Below, in pieces: positions 10,385-25,300 of a DNA stretch of 64,000 nucleotides (the first letter of the stretch is position 1; every line of letters begins with the position of its first letter). Location of the stretch: positions 16,922,836-16,986,835 of the forward strand of contig NC_088805.1 in assembly GCF_011386835.1 (NCBI RefSeq). The letters are read 5' to 3'. The notes beneath the pieces are model-generated. The model ran no database searches, had not been told where the DNA came from, and worked only from the letters and a program-made list of their open reading frames with translations. This DNA is from Chrysemys picta bellii (lineage: Eukaryota; Chordata; Testudines; Emydidae). A program made the position numbers and the translations under genes.

Positions 10385-13300
10385 CTGCACAAAAACGTCA
10401 AAAATCCTCAAATTTATTTTATATCATTAATGCAGGCATTTGATACAGGATTCACTTAAGATTAGTGTGGTCTCTCTTTATCTTAGAGAGCTGTTTATTT
10501 GGTGTCACCTCCTGTTATTTAGATTTCAACAGTAATAATAATAAAGTCTTTAGGAGTTCATATTAAATGTTCTTGTTGCTGCTTCCATGTGGTGATAGAA
10601 TGTGGAAGTGTTCTTTGAAGGGCACATATTTCTTTGGCATATCAGCCCTTTCAAAGCTACATACCCTGGTGAATGGAGAGCACTGAAGGTGCGACCTGTT
10701 CCATCTATTAGGTATGTTAGACAGCATCAGTGGAGATAATGGATTGTTAAGTGTTTGTATACAGTGCCAGAGAGAATAAAGGAGGTTACTATTTAGGTAA
10801 TGGAAAGGATGGATTAGGTATAGAATGGAAGGGATTCCACAGTGATTAAAGTCTTTGGAGATTGCTTGCTTGCTACTCAATTTGAAGTATACTTGAGGTT
10901 AAAGGGCTAGCAACCTTCCCAACAGTTAAAAAGTTACACAAAGTAACCAGACATATCTTCTCCCTTAAGAAACAGTGGTTGGTCAAGGCTTGGCTCATAC
11001 AATTTACTTCCTTCCTTGTGAATCAGCACCATGCTGGCACAGTTTTAGAAACAGTATTTAAGTTAAGTGAAAACTCCCTTTAAAAAAAAAAACAAAAAAA
11101 ACATGGAACCCCAAAACAATTACATGAAAGCCCTAGCAGTGAACTTTTAAAATAAAAGCTGGAAATTACCTATCAGATGACACTTTTAAGGGTAGATCAA
11201 ATTTTGGGTTCTCAACTTTGGAGGTGTTCTTTTAAATGTTACCAAAATAAACTATGAGAGGAAATGTAAAGTACATTCGGTAATTTAAATTAAAACTGTC
11301 TAGTTTATACACAAAAGGAATGTCTCCCCTACTTTATTTAAAAACGAAAACCAGCACTTACCACTACTGTTGATTCCCACTGACTTCCAGCTGAGTAATG
11401 GACTGGACCCAATAAATCTTTGCATAATTCTCGCAGGCGATATTCAAACCCTGAGAATTACCAGAAATAAAACATTCATAAACATGAAATTATGCCCACT
11501 ACATAATATAAATGACATATAATTTAAGACAGAGTTACAAGTATCTAGACAAGAACAACATAAGGACAAACCAATATGATTTCTGTAAAGGTAAATTATT
11601 CCTCCCTAACCAATAAGAATTATTGAAACATTAAAATAGTAAATAAAGACAGGCTGGTGGATTTATTCTAGAACTTCCAAAAAGTTTTATCAACAGTTCT
11701 CCACAAAAAGGCTGTTAAAAGTGATCTACATAGAAAAAACAATGGAATGATTATCACATTTTTTATTATAAATACAACCTGAAAGACACCCCTCCTTTCC
11801 AAACCCACCCCCACCCCCCCAAAAATGTCAGCTTGTTTTTTGTGTTATACATGTCTTGTCTGCCCTGGTAGACTCCGGTAACTGTTGAAATGATGACACC
11901 ACAAAAAAGTCAGACTGAAAGTTGAGTAATTGAGAGGAGAATTAAATTTTTAGTAAGACTGTTTAAAACTTGGGTTTTTTGATTAACACATATTTAATGC
12001 CAATACCTAAAAACAGCTTGGAAAAAGAATGTCTTTGATAAAGACTCAACATCCCTGCCTGTTATATTAAGGTGAGAGGGTTTGTAATAATCATGCTTCC
12101 AGATCCTCACTAAAGATCCTTCAGGACCTGGATCCCAAGAGGAAAACTAGGAAAGACCAGACTTGACATTTTTTAAACTTATCAGATAAAAAACCAAGAT
12201 GAAGACCTTTAAAAAACACACACAAACTTTTCAAGCCAACTTTACATCAGAAAGTAACAAAAAGGGCAGAAGCCCAATTTAAAAAAAAAAAAAAAAAAAA
12301 AAACTTTTGCAAGTGTATTTAAGGTAATTTGGTAATCACAGGATGAGAGGTAAAGTCTTACAATAGAGTTTAAAAAATGGTTAGGAATTAGGAATCTATG
12401 TAGGAATAAATAGGATCAATACAATGATCTACATATTTCAGCATTTATTAATCTGGAAGACTGGGTGAACAGTGCAGTGGCATAAAACACTGAGCAAAAT
12501 TGAATGTTCAGAGTAGGTTTAATGTATTTTTCAGTTTGCCAGTTAGGTTCTGAATTAGTTTTAACTTCTTAGAAAAATAACTAGGTGTCATTATGGACAG
12601 ATCAAGAATCAAATATTAAACTTGGTTAAGGAGGGAGTGAGAGAACCACATTTATTTAGAGAAGTGTAATCTAGTGCATTGAATTTGGGACGGAGAGGCA
12701 AGAACTCCTGAATTTGATTCTGATTCTGCCAGTAATTCAATGTGTGGCTGTAAGTGAGCCACTTCACCTCTGCCACAGTTTTCCCATATGTAAAATGGTT
12801 ATGTGGGTGAAGAGAAGGTCCCATGTAGGAGAGATTAAGATAAGGGGGACCATTTAATTTGGAAAGCAGACAAGTGGAGATATGCTAGAGAGCTGTAAAA
12901 TCTGAAAGAGACAGAGAAGGCTAGTTGGTTATCCTTATTTAATAATGTAGAAAAAGAAGATACTCAAAAATTGGAAATTAACAAAATGGAAAGTTATTCC
13001 CCACCCCCTTCTTTGCATAAACAAAAATTAACCTATGTAACTCACGGCTCCAAGCTATTACATTAAATAGATTAGCAGATTTTTGTTTACAGTTTAGACA
13101 TTTACATGAATAAGAGTAGAACTTCTGCAGCTATATTAGCCATGATAAAAGTCACAAAGGGTTAAGTAATTCCTCTGCTGCAGGACAAAATGTGATCATC
13201 AGTTGAGTCAGGAATAAATTTTCCTCATGATGTATTACTAAAAATTACATGCTTTATGAGGGTGTTACAGCATCCAGCAGCAGTTGCTATTGGGGACAGT

Positions 13301-16300
13301 ATATAGATCCCGGGGGATAATTTGACTATTAAGTAATATGTATTTCTATACTTAAATCCAGAGATGGCACTTCTCCTCCCAGTACACTATCTATATTTAA
13401 CATACAAGCAAAAGAGCCTCCACTATGGACCACCTTCGGAAGCAAATGCGCTGAAGTTTTTTTGTTTTGTTTTTGTTTTTAATAACCACAGAGGTGCCAA
13501 ACAAAAGGACACTGAGAACAGTCACATACATAATGAGAATACGGGAGTTCTGAAAAATCCATCAGATCTGCAAAGAAATAACATTGCATATCAGAGCTCA
13601 CCTTCATTAACTAGGTACCGTGCATAGATAAGGAGCCAATGGCGGTATTCATGACTGGATTGTAACATAAGTGCCGCTGCTATCTGATTCTCCAGGTAAG
13701 CCAGCGTTGTTTCTTGTTGTACTAAATGAGGCATGGAGAACAGTCTTGCAGCTTGCCTTCCTGAACTATAAACCAAACATGGCACAAAGTCAGAGAACAA
13801 TTAGAAAAAAATTCCCCTAGTGCAGAAGCTATTCTTCTAGCCTTTCACATATCAATGGTATTTGGTGCTTTCCCAGTTTGCACCTCTACTGCCAAAGGCC
13901 ACTGCCTATAAATCTTCTGCACCTGACAGATGGAAAGACCCTTGGACCTGTCTACATTGGCACCAGACCCAGACTGAACCACCAGGGCACTAGGTTCAAT
14001 GATCCCCCAGTCCCTTCAGACTTTCCACCTGGGGAGCAGTAACCAATAGGAGCTTCCACAGCCACCTGAAATCATCATTCACTCAACTTGGAAACTGGAT
14101 TTTACTATATTGTCATTGACCACTTCTCCCTTGTCACCCATCCCTCTCCTACCACAGCAACCTCTCAGGTGCACAACCCCACTCTCCCTTGTCCACTGGT
14201 TCTCCACCACCTCCTCATTTACCTCTCTCCTTTCTCCTCCCCACTCCCATAACCCCCTCCTCTTGCCCACTTCAATCCTGAGTGTGCACCACTCCCCTCC
14301 ACCACAGCAAAGCTCAGTTTATATAGTTTCATTTACATTATAAAGTGAAATATATAAGAAAATGGACAAAATGAAACTAACATAGTAAGTTCCTATCATC
14401 ATCCTGATCACTCTGCTTGTATGCTGCATCCCTTTTGTCCTCCCTTCATCTGGTTTTTGTCTTTAACATTATAAGCTCTCCAGGGTAGGGGCTGTCTTCT
14501 TGTATGTTTATATAACCCTTTAGAACACTCCTGAACCCCCACCCAGAAGAGTGTGAAAGCCAGGAAACTAAATGAAGGCTAGTTTTATAAATGGTCGTTG
14601 TAAAAGACTGGACATTCTTTTTTTTTTTTAAGTTAACTACAATGTTCTAATAAAGTTACTTTTTGAAGTAACTAAAACATCTTTACAAACCTTAACTAAT
14701 TTTTCATCTGGATATTTTCTTTTTTACAAAATAAATCCAAACTGTTATTTCCATTCTTTCTATTTTTAAATCGTAATTTTCTTGACTTTTTTTTTTTTTA
14801 AAGGAAAGAAGGAAAATAAGTCCAATTACCCTACTTACAGCCTCTCTCATGTGGGCATAAAAATTAGTAAAATAAAATCAAAGTTGGCTATGAGAGAGTA
14901 TATAAATTAGAAACCAGGGATGTGAGTAGCAAGTGAGGATGAGCCACTGAGCTGTCTATGGACACCTCCACTGGCTCTTGCTGTTCCCTGGTGGTGTGAT
15001 CAGAAGTTAAAAATATGCAGCAAATGATTAATTAACCATCCGATCTTCCCTAAAATTCTCAGACTCCACAGAATAAGCCAACTAAGGACAACTGAATAAA
15101 CCAAAGTTGAAGCTTGTAGACCAAACCACTTTTGGGATGATGGTGCAATAAGTAAGTTATAAAATCACAATGCAAAATGTAAGAAATCCAATTTAGATAA
15201 AGTGATATTCTATAAACATAAATGAGAAACACTGCATCAACAGGTAAGGAAGAACTATAAAAGTAGAATTATTAAGCATAGTGTGCAGCCTTCTTACTAC
15301 CCAAATATTCTCTGAGCTAAACAGATACAAGGTTATAAAGATGTAAGGCTTAAACATACTCTCTGTACGAATCTGACAGATTAGCCCTCCAACCCACTGA
15401 TATTTCTGAAAATAACTAAGTAATTCAAGCATTCAGTCACGCTGAAACTAGACAGCACAACAGAAATTAACACCAGGCAATTTAGTTTACTGTATATGAA
15501 GCAGAAACAGACCACTTGGCTGATCAGCGAACACAAATAAAATGTCTAAATGCATACTTTGATGTTCGTCCCTGTATTATGGCTAAGGGTCCTGAACACA
15601 GCATGGCTTCTTGGGATGGTAAACTATTCCTGTAGTCTGCACATTGTGCTAAGGAGTCCTGTTTGTCAGAGACAAGATTCCTGTGGGGGGGGGGGAGGGG
15701 AAACAAGAACATATTACAACACAGTGAATGGTGCATCAGGTGGCAGATGACTCTGTTCTATTCTGCTTTATACTCGATTTGCATTTTCACAATAAAAAAA
15801 TTATTAAAGCTAATGTTAAAATTATATAATACACAGGTTAAGAAAAGAGTGTCTCTACATCTTGGTATAGTGCTTAAATTATGCAAAAGTACAGAGGTTG
15901 GTTCAAAAGTCATACAATACATCTAGTACATAAACAATAACCCAAATTTAGATTAATAAATTTAATGATACACACTGGTGCAACGTACAGGGCTTTGGGC
16001 CAAATCCTGCTCACCTTATTTACACAAATGGTCCCATTGAAGTCAATGGGATTAGTCACATAACCTAAACAGGATTTGGCTTGGAGCTCTGAGAAGCATA
16101 AGAGAAAATCCACCGGCACATTTTACAGGTTCCATATTGAAAACAAAAATTCAAATCCTCTGTAGGACCAAGGCTGTACGGAACCTAGGTAATTACTTTC
16201 TCATCATGAAACTAACTTTACTCCAAGACCCTCCACACATCAGATCCTACTCTCAGACTGCTGATCAGCCATTCTGGCATTTCCCTTACACTGAAGATAT

Positions 16301-19300
16301 GATGCCTCCTTCATAATGACAGGGGAGAGTTGACAGCTACATCTCCCACTTCCTACTCCTAATTAAGGCTATCATCTACATGGGTTTGACAGGCTGGGGA
16401 ATTGATTGCTCAAATAAATGCCACTTGTATGCTTACCAGACAACTAAGATACACAATGGCACAAATACTTACAGTAATCTTAATTGTTTAATCATGGTTA
16501 ATTTGAGCTGGTGACTAAGGGACTATTCTTTTATATAAATCTGAGGATGTGGCACAAACAGAAAAGTGACAGGAAATTCAGATTCCATCCTCCATTCTTC
16601 AATGGTTTAATTGTTGTGGAGAAAAAGACAGCAGGATTTAAGTTCAGGGTCAACCTTAACTGTGAATAATATCAAGGCTGTGACAGACATGGACTAGTGC
16701 TAGACAGTAAAAATTAGATTTTCTCTGGGGTGTTTTCCCTCCGATTTATTTAAAGAAATATTAATCTAAACACACAAACTACCGTCTAAATATAAGAGAG
16801 CATCCAAGTTTCCTGGCAGCTGTTCTGGACTAATTTTTTCCAAAGACTATTTTACATTCAGAAATTATGAACATCTGAATGACCAAACCATTTTAAATCC
16901 ATGTCAACTTCCAGTTAGTTACAAGCAACCCTACGACAACAAATCAGAGTATATATGTAACAGGTGGGGAAAAAAGGGTAAGGAAATAAATTTCAGTTTA
17001 AGCTTTTAATTTACAAGGCTTAGTTTAAACAGTACTGAATTATAAAAACGTGAAAGGGACTGGCCCAGCCATCCATGTACTAGTACGTGGGGAGCAAAGT
17101 AGAAGACAAGCCCAGTGTTTCCGCTCGGGTTAGTTTTCAGACTACAGAATTAAGGGGCAGTAAATCAGAACTGGCATGCTATCACAGCCAACTTTATAAA
17201 AGGTAGGAAAGAATGTGCAACTTACCACGTAGAAAGAGAAGGATTAAAACAATATGCCTTTCCATCAGACAGGCTCATTACTGGTATACCATGCTGAGTC
17301 AGCAAAATTTGAGAGACAGATGTATCACTTCCTACAGATTAAATCAAATCTCATGATTTCCTCCGAAGTAATCATTACATAACATTTAAAACACTACACA
17401 TCTAAAGTACTATACAGCCATTAATTAATCCTCGCAAGAGCCCTACCGAAACAGGTGTGACTAGTGTTACTCCCATTTTACTGGCAGGGAAGCTGAGGCA
17501 AAGAGGTGAAGTAACTCACTGAATGCACGTAAGCAAGTCAGTAGCAGAGCTGGATTTAGAAGCCAGGGCTCTTAGCACTGAGTTCTGTGTACTATTACAT
17601 GTGTCATTTCTTTGCAACTATCATTAAATAATCTGGAGAAATTGCAATATACATAAAGGGTTGGTTAAAAGGGAAATATTTGCAGTATCTCAGGGCAGAA
17701 TATTCACCCAATTATTTTTCTGTCATCTTTAAAAATAAACCCTTTAGTTTACAGGTATCTCCAGGCCAATCTCCTAACAAACTATGCTTGGGAAGGTGTG
17801 GATAAACATGCTGTAATGCTCAAATATTCATTATCTACTGCTTAACAACTTGTTCTGATTCTACAGTCCTACAGAGCATGTTTTGAGCACAGGACCAATT
17901 GACCAGGGCTTGTGGTTGTCTGTCTGAGAAGACTTCTGCAGTCTGCTGGGTTCATACCACACACACATACAAATACTTCTCAAACTGCCTTTGATTAATA
18001 CTACTAAGATTAAATCCAGATAGAAGGCCAGGGCGTTTCTTGTAACGCTGATTTTTTTTGCCAGATACTGGCAAGGGCAGAAAACAGATTTGTTAAATTC
18101 AGATAATTTCCCTGATCAGTTAAGTTTTAAAATATCTGATTATATGCAAGATATGCATTGGGGACTGCAATAGTGTTATGGGATTTATACACCAGATTAG
18201 AAAGTGTTTCATGATAACTCTACAACATTGCATTTCCACATTTAAAAACAAAACAAATTACAGGTTCCTTAATAGTTTGCTATCTCCTTATATTTTTATC
18301 TTGATTGTTTCTGTGGTAATGAAACATTATCCAGTGATTTCCATTTAACACCCAACTACGTACAGAAGAAAACCTATTTATTTTTGCTTTACAGGGGTGG
18401 GTAGAATTTTAGCACACTCGTTAATGGCTCAATATATTACAGGAGGACTGAAAGACTAAGGTTGGCAGGTAAATGTGCCCTTTCATTACCTGCTAATATT
18501 GTTTGCAGAGACTCGTCTTTAACAACCACTGACTGTTTATGAACATCCCTGAAGGGAGAGAAAAGAGGGGGGAGGAGGGAAATCTATACATTAAAAAGAA
18601 ATGAATACACCAATCATATAACAAATCAGTTTCTAGAATGTTCCTGATTAAAATTTGTAACTTAATATTTCCTTCATTATTTTGACAACACAATTTTGGC
18701 AAGGCAGAAAATAGCAAAGCAGAGCTGTATGCACCCCTGCTTCTGAAAAGGATTATAAAAAGAATTATTTGCACTTCTATGGCCCTTTCTGTTAGAGAAT
18801 CTCATCACACTTTGCAAACATTAAGTCTCACAACACATCTGTGAGATAGGTATGAATTATTTGCCCCATTTTACAGATAAGTAAACGAATGTAGAGAGAA
18901 GTTAAGTGAACTGTCCAGGGTCACAAAGTGAGTCAACAGCAGAGCTGGGAACTGAACCCATGCCTTCTGACTCCTAGGCCCATACTCTGGCTCAGGGATC
19001 GGCAACCTTTGGCGCGCGGCCCATCAGGGAAATCCACCGGCGGGCCGAGATGGTTTGTTTACCTGCAGCAGCCGCAGGTTCAGACGATCGCAGCTCCCAC
19101 TGGCCATGGTTTGCCGTTCCAGGCTCCTCCAGGCTCAGGGATATGCTGGCCACCGCTTCCCGCACCCCCATTGGCCTGGAATGGTGAACTGCAGCCAGTG
19201 GGAGCTGCAATCGGCTGAACCTGCGGCTGCTGCAGGTAAACAAACCATCTCGACCCGCCGGTGGATTTCCCTGATAGGCCGTGTGCCAAAGGTTGCCGAT

Positions 19301-22300
19301 CCCTGCTCTAACTGTTAGACAATACTCTTCAAATGTCAATGTTGATTTACTAAAAATGAAGATTTTAATGATTTCTATGTTTCCTTCTTTCCCTTAATTC
19401 CACAGACTAAAATCCCCCTGTCCTAGAAGGCAGCTTAAACAAATGACCTTAGTAAGATAAACCATCCACTTTCTAGGGTGAAATTCACCCCTGTGCAGAG
19501 TTCCACTTAAGCCTGCAAAAGAGAGCAGGCAGGACATATGTCTTGCATGGTGGGCCCCCTACAAAGGGCTGAATATCACATCCACAAATAAGACTCGATT
19601 GAAAGCTAACCTGATTTGAACCAGAGCATCAGCAGGCACATGCCAACCCAGCCACTAGAAAAAAAAACCATTTATCAGCCCCAATCAAAGTCATTAACTG
19701 GAAGCAGTAAGGTAACCAGTCAAACTCAGCCCATGCTTACTGGCAGTCATGACAGCATAATTTAGTACTCACCACACAGACAGCGTAGCAATAGTGGTGA
19801 GAGCCATGACGTAGGAACCTGTGCAATGTAAAGCGGAGATAGGCGAATGCAATATAATAGGTGGGAGAAGGCGACGACCACAAGCTGAAAATACAGATAA
19901 GGTCCTCTTCTCACAGGCTACACTCACCACATCACTGAAAATGATCAAAAGGAAACATTTAAATTCAGCTAAATGAAAGAGGCAAGATCTCTTGGGTTAT
20001 CATACAACTTGAAGGAGGTCCCACTGATAAATTGTGAGGATTCAGAAAACTTGTCTCCAGAAAGCACAGGCAAAAACACAGGGGAATGTGGTTTTGAATC
20101 CTAAATTCAAGTCTCTCACTCGGCAGATGGAGGTGACTGTGACGTATCAGTGGGGAAGGAAAAGAGGCATCCCTGGTCAGAATAAGCCTCGGCATACTGG
20201 CCATATGAAGAAGAGGTTGGTTTTTTGAAACAAGACTGTTTCCACACACAGAAGAATGTACAGAACGAATGGTCTGTCAAGACAATGGAATGACGAGGCT
20301 CTCTTTAGAAGGCAGGGAGGGAGCTGTGCACTAGCAGGCAAGAGCATTGCCGAAGTGAAAGTAGGGAATTGCTAGATGACAAAATGTAAAAGTCCCTTTC
20401 ATGGTGATGTGAGGTTAAAGATTTGAATTACCTCGCAATCAAAGCCCTGGGTGCATGTTTCAAAGGCGGTGTTGGATAGCATTTCCGTCAGTGAGGAAGG
20501 CTTATACTGTAAAGATAGCGCTTCCTACCTCCTTCATTAAAGAGCATGGGAGATTTTGGTCCAAATTTTACATACTTATTATTTCTATCCTGCTCTAGGG
20601 TATGCTTCCAATCTAACCACTGGATAAGGTATGTGAATGATCGGGAGTTTGCAGTTTACTGTTATGGATGACAGGACACGGTATGAAGGAGAGCTCAGAT
20701 AACAGCAGTATTTAACTTTGTAACCAACCCTCTTCCTAACAAGCTTGAAACTCAGGCCAGGCTAACCCAACCTCGTGGTGGGCTTGGGCTGAAGTCTGAG
20801 TCAACTTGGGCCAATGTGAGCTTTTGCAAAACATTACAGCTCAAAACATAACAGCTTCACAAAAAAACATGTAAAACTTGTCAATTTCAGCTGTGATTTA
20901 TGAGTTTAATTTGTTCCAATCCAAAACTCAGCATAACTCTTAAAGGCGTGAAACCAGAAAAAGGTTCAGATGAATTCCTGTGAACCAGACTTGTGGGTAT
21001 CTTTGTCACAGTTTGGACCTCAACAAGATCACACAGTTTAAATTAAACTTCTGATGCAAAAACTAAAGGCTGCTGTTGAGGAGGAGAAACTGCAAGTATC
21101 TCTGAGGAAACACGTATCCCACAAAAATATTCTATTTAAAATGTTCTTTTAAATCTTCAATCATTGTGGCATTTGCTGTTTAAACAACTGTTGCTTCTAA
21201 TTGTTCAGTCCACTCTAATGGGGGAATTTAATGGAGAAATGCAATGTCTGACAAAGAAAGTATTTTAATTGGCTAATGGGGACACGGGATGCTATAAAGC
21301 CTTTGGTTAGGTCAGGACCCTAGGGGCTAATTCACTAGTGAGGCTGCCATCAGGTCTACATACAGTGCATATTATATTTATTCATATCACATGGTTAATA
21401 CCAAAGCATTGTGTACAGGTTACAAAAGCAGTAACCAAAAAAACAGCAAACCGCAATGATCAACAAAGCCAATGCCCCCGGTTACTAATGCTACAGGAGG
21501 AGGAAAGAAGAACATAAGTGTCCTAGAGCGGGCTGGCAAGAAGAGGAAGAAGAGAAAGGTCTTAGGAAGATGTTTTGCACTATGAAGAATCACACAACTC
21601 TATAAAAACAAGGGATCCTGTCATGCACTGTAATAGTGAATTTAAACAAACATTTTGCAAAATATACCGTGCACCAGGGGTTAAAATAATAAAGACAAAT
21701 GGGTAGCAATATTCTCTGAAGCTATTGAAATTTGGTAAATTTTAAATACCTATATATTTTATTCATGTAATCGGAAGTTCTCAAAGGGAACCTTGAATAA
21801 AGTTTCCACTAACCACTTGTTTAATAGTGTAACAATACAGCCCTAAATACTTTCTCCTGCCAAAGGACTATCACTCCTTTTCTGCAAGCTCCTACTTCTA
21901 CAAGCAAATTCTCTTACCAGCTTCCAGCTGCAGTAAGAATTCGACTGGTGAGGACAGTCTCCCATTCTTTGCCTTCCCGATTACACTTTAACCTGCTCAG
22001 CTTGGAACCTCCCACTGTGGTCATCTCATTCTCCACCTCAATGTACATGGAGGGATCTGAACTTACCTGAAAAAAAGAAAAGGAAAAATCGTTTTACACA
22101 GAGGAAAATTGCTCAGGGAAGTGTCAAGTAATGTAGGTCCAAAATAGGGCCCAATTAAACCTTGGCATCTGATAAAGAAAACACTCTGGAGTTGTTTGTT
22201 TAAAATATCCTCAAAATACACCAAATTACTTCAAAAGGAAGAGATTCCAAAGGCAACTGGTCACTCAAGGCTACTCCTCATCAATAATTTATGTGTATTT

Positions 22301-25300
22301 TGAGCCCACCAATGGAAAAAAGGGTTTATATTTTCAGTCATCTGTTCTTCCTAAATCCTGGACACCAAATCTAGTTCAAACAAGGCCGATGCTGCAGCCT
22401 TTCAGGATTCCTGCAGTCAAAGCCAGACTTCTATGGTAAAAGCACACAGACAAGGGACTAGTAGGTACATGATTCAATGTTATGTTAGGCCCTCCAGGTG
22501 CTGAGCATGTCACTTTACCGCGTGAAGAGACCTCAGAGGAAATGCCCAGTTTATGTAGAAAGCTGTCTATGGCGCATGTGTGAAGAGAAAGTACCAGCCC
22601 TGTCTGGAGTTCCTGCTGCCACCACTTCTCTTGTAACACCAAGGCTAAATAAAGGAAGAAGGGAGGGGGCGCCTAAGAGGGGAAAATATGTTTGTCTTTG
22701 AAGCCAAGTCAGGTGAGAAAAGAAGGAATGAATTGCTGAAATGGATTGCCTCTGCAGATGAGGTAGGAAAGAAGGCGGCACAAGCCAGAGGGTGCATGTG
22801 ACTTACTTAGGTCCCGAAGCCAAGTCAGGTAGGGGAGGGGAAGAGTCACTTGGGAGGCCTACAGTGGCAGGAAGGAGCCAAGTGGAAAAGTCTTAGAAGA
22901 AAGTGGGGTGGGTAAAGCTCCTTCTTGGACAAGGCAAAGGAATTCTGCTCCAATCCTTTAGTTTAATATAACTATTCTGAGTGTCTTAAGGATATTTTTG
23001 GCAAAGTAAACATTTCTTGGGAAAAATGCCTTTTAAGTAAACAACGTTGCTGTCATCCACTTACTTGCAATGTAAACGATTTCTGTGGGATTGGGGTTGG
23101 CAGTTTAAGTGCTAATGCTGGTGCAGAGATGCAAGTGGCATCCTTCTCAGAGGCCAGTGCAGCTGGGGACTGAAAAACAAAAGTGTCAACAACAGTAACA
23201 AACAGAGCAATTAAAAACAAAAAGAAAATCTTATGAACAAATGGAACAGTGCACGGTTATCACTCACAAAAGCACCTCAGTACAGATATACCCTAGTCCA
23301 GATTGTGTTGCCAAGAGGGAAACCTCAACAAATGTTTAAACACACATCAGAAAAACCTCATGCAAAAACTTTTTTTTTTTTTAAATACATATTGCATAAA
23401 TACTGTGTCTTCATTCTCTAAACTAGCTGCTAAGAATTTTCAGGAACAATATGTGGTCATTGCGGCCGGCATTAGGCCATCTTTAACACTTCCCATCTGT
23501 ACTAACTTAATGGAAGCTCCGGTATGTTTCAGGGCAAGGCTAGCCTTTGAATGTTGGTAATGAAAAGGGCTATTGCAACCGAAGGATGGGAAGTACTGTC
23601 ATAATGTTCTCTACTGAACTGTACTGAATGGAAGGTCATACCTCCTCAAGTGTTTATAATTATGCCACCCTCTTGAATCATACTGCTGACAGCTGATGGA
23701 GTTTCTCATTTAGTTCAAGCAGCAGACATCTGTGTTTTTTGAAGCCAAGGTCCTGCATCTAACTCCAATACTACATACATACTGTTTAGTTAGGGTCTGC
23801 AATATTTGTATGTGCACAGCATACAGATTTGTTACATTATGTGCACCTTCATTTTAAACCTTAAGAATTAGATAAAAAGCAAGCAAGAGAACTAGCTTCA
23901 AAATTTTGAGGAACCTTAGCACTCCTGGTTTCACTTGACCACCTTCTGTCTAATCTAATGCAAGGACAACATTTTGCTTTAGTAAATGAATAGTAGAAAC
24001 CGTAAATACTAATACTATGCACATTAATTAAATTATTGACATACTGACTACCTGAACAGTTAAAGTCACAGGTACTAGTCTGGAGTCCTTTCGAGGCCTG
24101 CCTTTTTTCTTCTTTTCTACTGTTTCTGCCTCAAGTTCTAGTTTACGCTTGGGCAGAGACAGCGGTTTAGTAGCTGGAATCTTCTCTTCACTGTCACTGC
24201 TGCTCTCCAGGAGATCCTTGGGCTTATTCTCTTTAATTAAATTCTGATCCTTCAATCTGCATAAAAAGTAAAAGATTTGTTTCATAATTTACGTAAGTTA
24301 TATTTCAAAGATGCTACCCATCCACCCACTATTAGCTTTCAAGCTAAGCATCAGGTGTATTCTCAGGCTTGTTTGAATACATCTGAAAAGATGCAGAGGA
24401 AAAAAATTAAGGTAAAAAAAGGCTACTCAATCCTTTGTGCAAGTGCAAATATAAGAACATACAAAATGCAGCTTCTTCAAGTAAATTTTCTGCTTAAAAA
24501 ACAAATAGTAAACTAGGCTGTGGTGGCTTGCACTAACACAGGGCTGTGGTGGCTTGCACTAACACAGGGGTGGCCAACCTGTGGCTCCAGAGCTGCATGC
24601 GGCTCTTCAGAAGTTAATATGCGGCTCCTTGCATAGGCACCAACTCCGGGGCTGGAGCTACAGGCGTCAACTTTCCAATGTGCCGGTGGTGGTAGGGGGG
24701 AGGAGGTGCTCACTGCTCAACCCCTGACTCTGCCACAGGCCCTACCCCTACTTCACCTCTTCCCCCAAGGCCCCCGCTCCTTCCTGCCCCCTTCCCTGAG
24801 CCTGCCATGCCCTCGCGCCTTCTCCTCCCCCCAGAGCCTCCTGCATGCCTCAGGAGGCATGGGGAAGAAGGGGAGGCGCTGATCAGCAGGGCTGCTGGCA
24901 GGTGCAGGGGAGCTGATGGGGGGCTGCTGAGGTATTACTGTGGCTCTTTAGCAATGTACATAGGTAAATTCTGGCTCCTTCTCAGGTGCAGGTTGGCCAC
25001 CTCTGCACTAACACATTATTCAGCAACTAGATACTTTAAAAAAAAAAAACAAGTTTTATTTTACGATTTAATGGATACTGCATCTCATGAAGAGCAATTA
25101 TAATATCCAAATCAGATGACAACTAGAGTTTTGCTTAAAGAGACTGGTTTCCATTACAGCTGTAATGGAGCGATTCCAGTAGGGGCAGGTGGATGGGCAA
25201 AGTGGGGGAGGTGGAAGAGAACAAAACTGACAGTAGCAAGCTTGCAAATGAAAAGAACACAAGGGCTGTAAATTAACATGTACCGCATGCTTGACATCTC

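Noticed and set aside
10563..10880. 105-codon open frame on the minus strand in intron 24
   Set aside because: No homology I recognise; it sits between two firmly placed HIRA exons in AT-rich intron DNA.
24557..25013. Direct repeats considered as a CRISPR-like or VNTR array
   Set aside because: Only two copies adjoining a transposon end; explained by the target duplication plus one tandem duplication.
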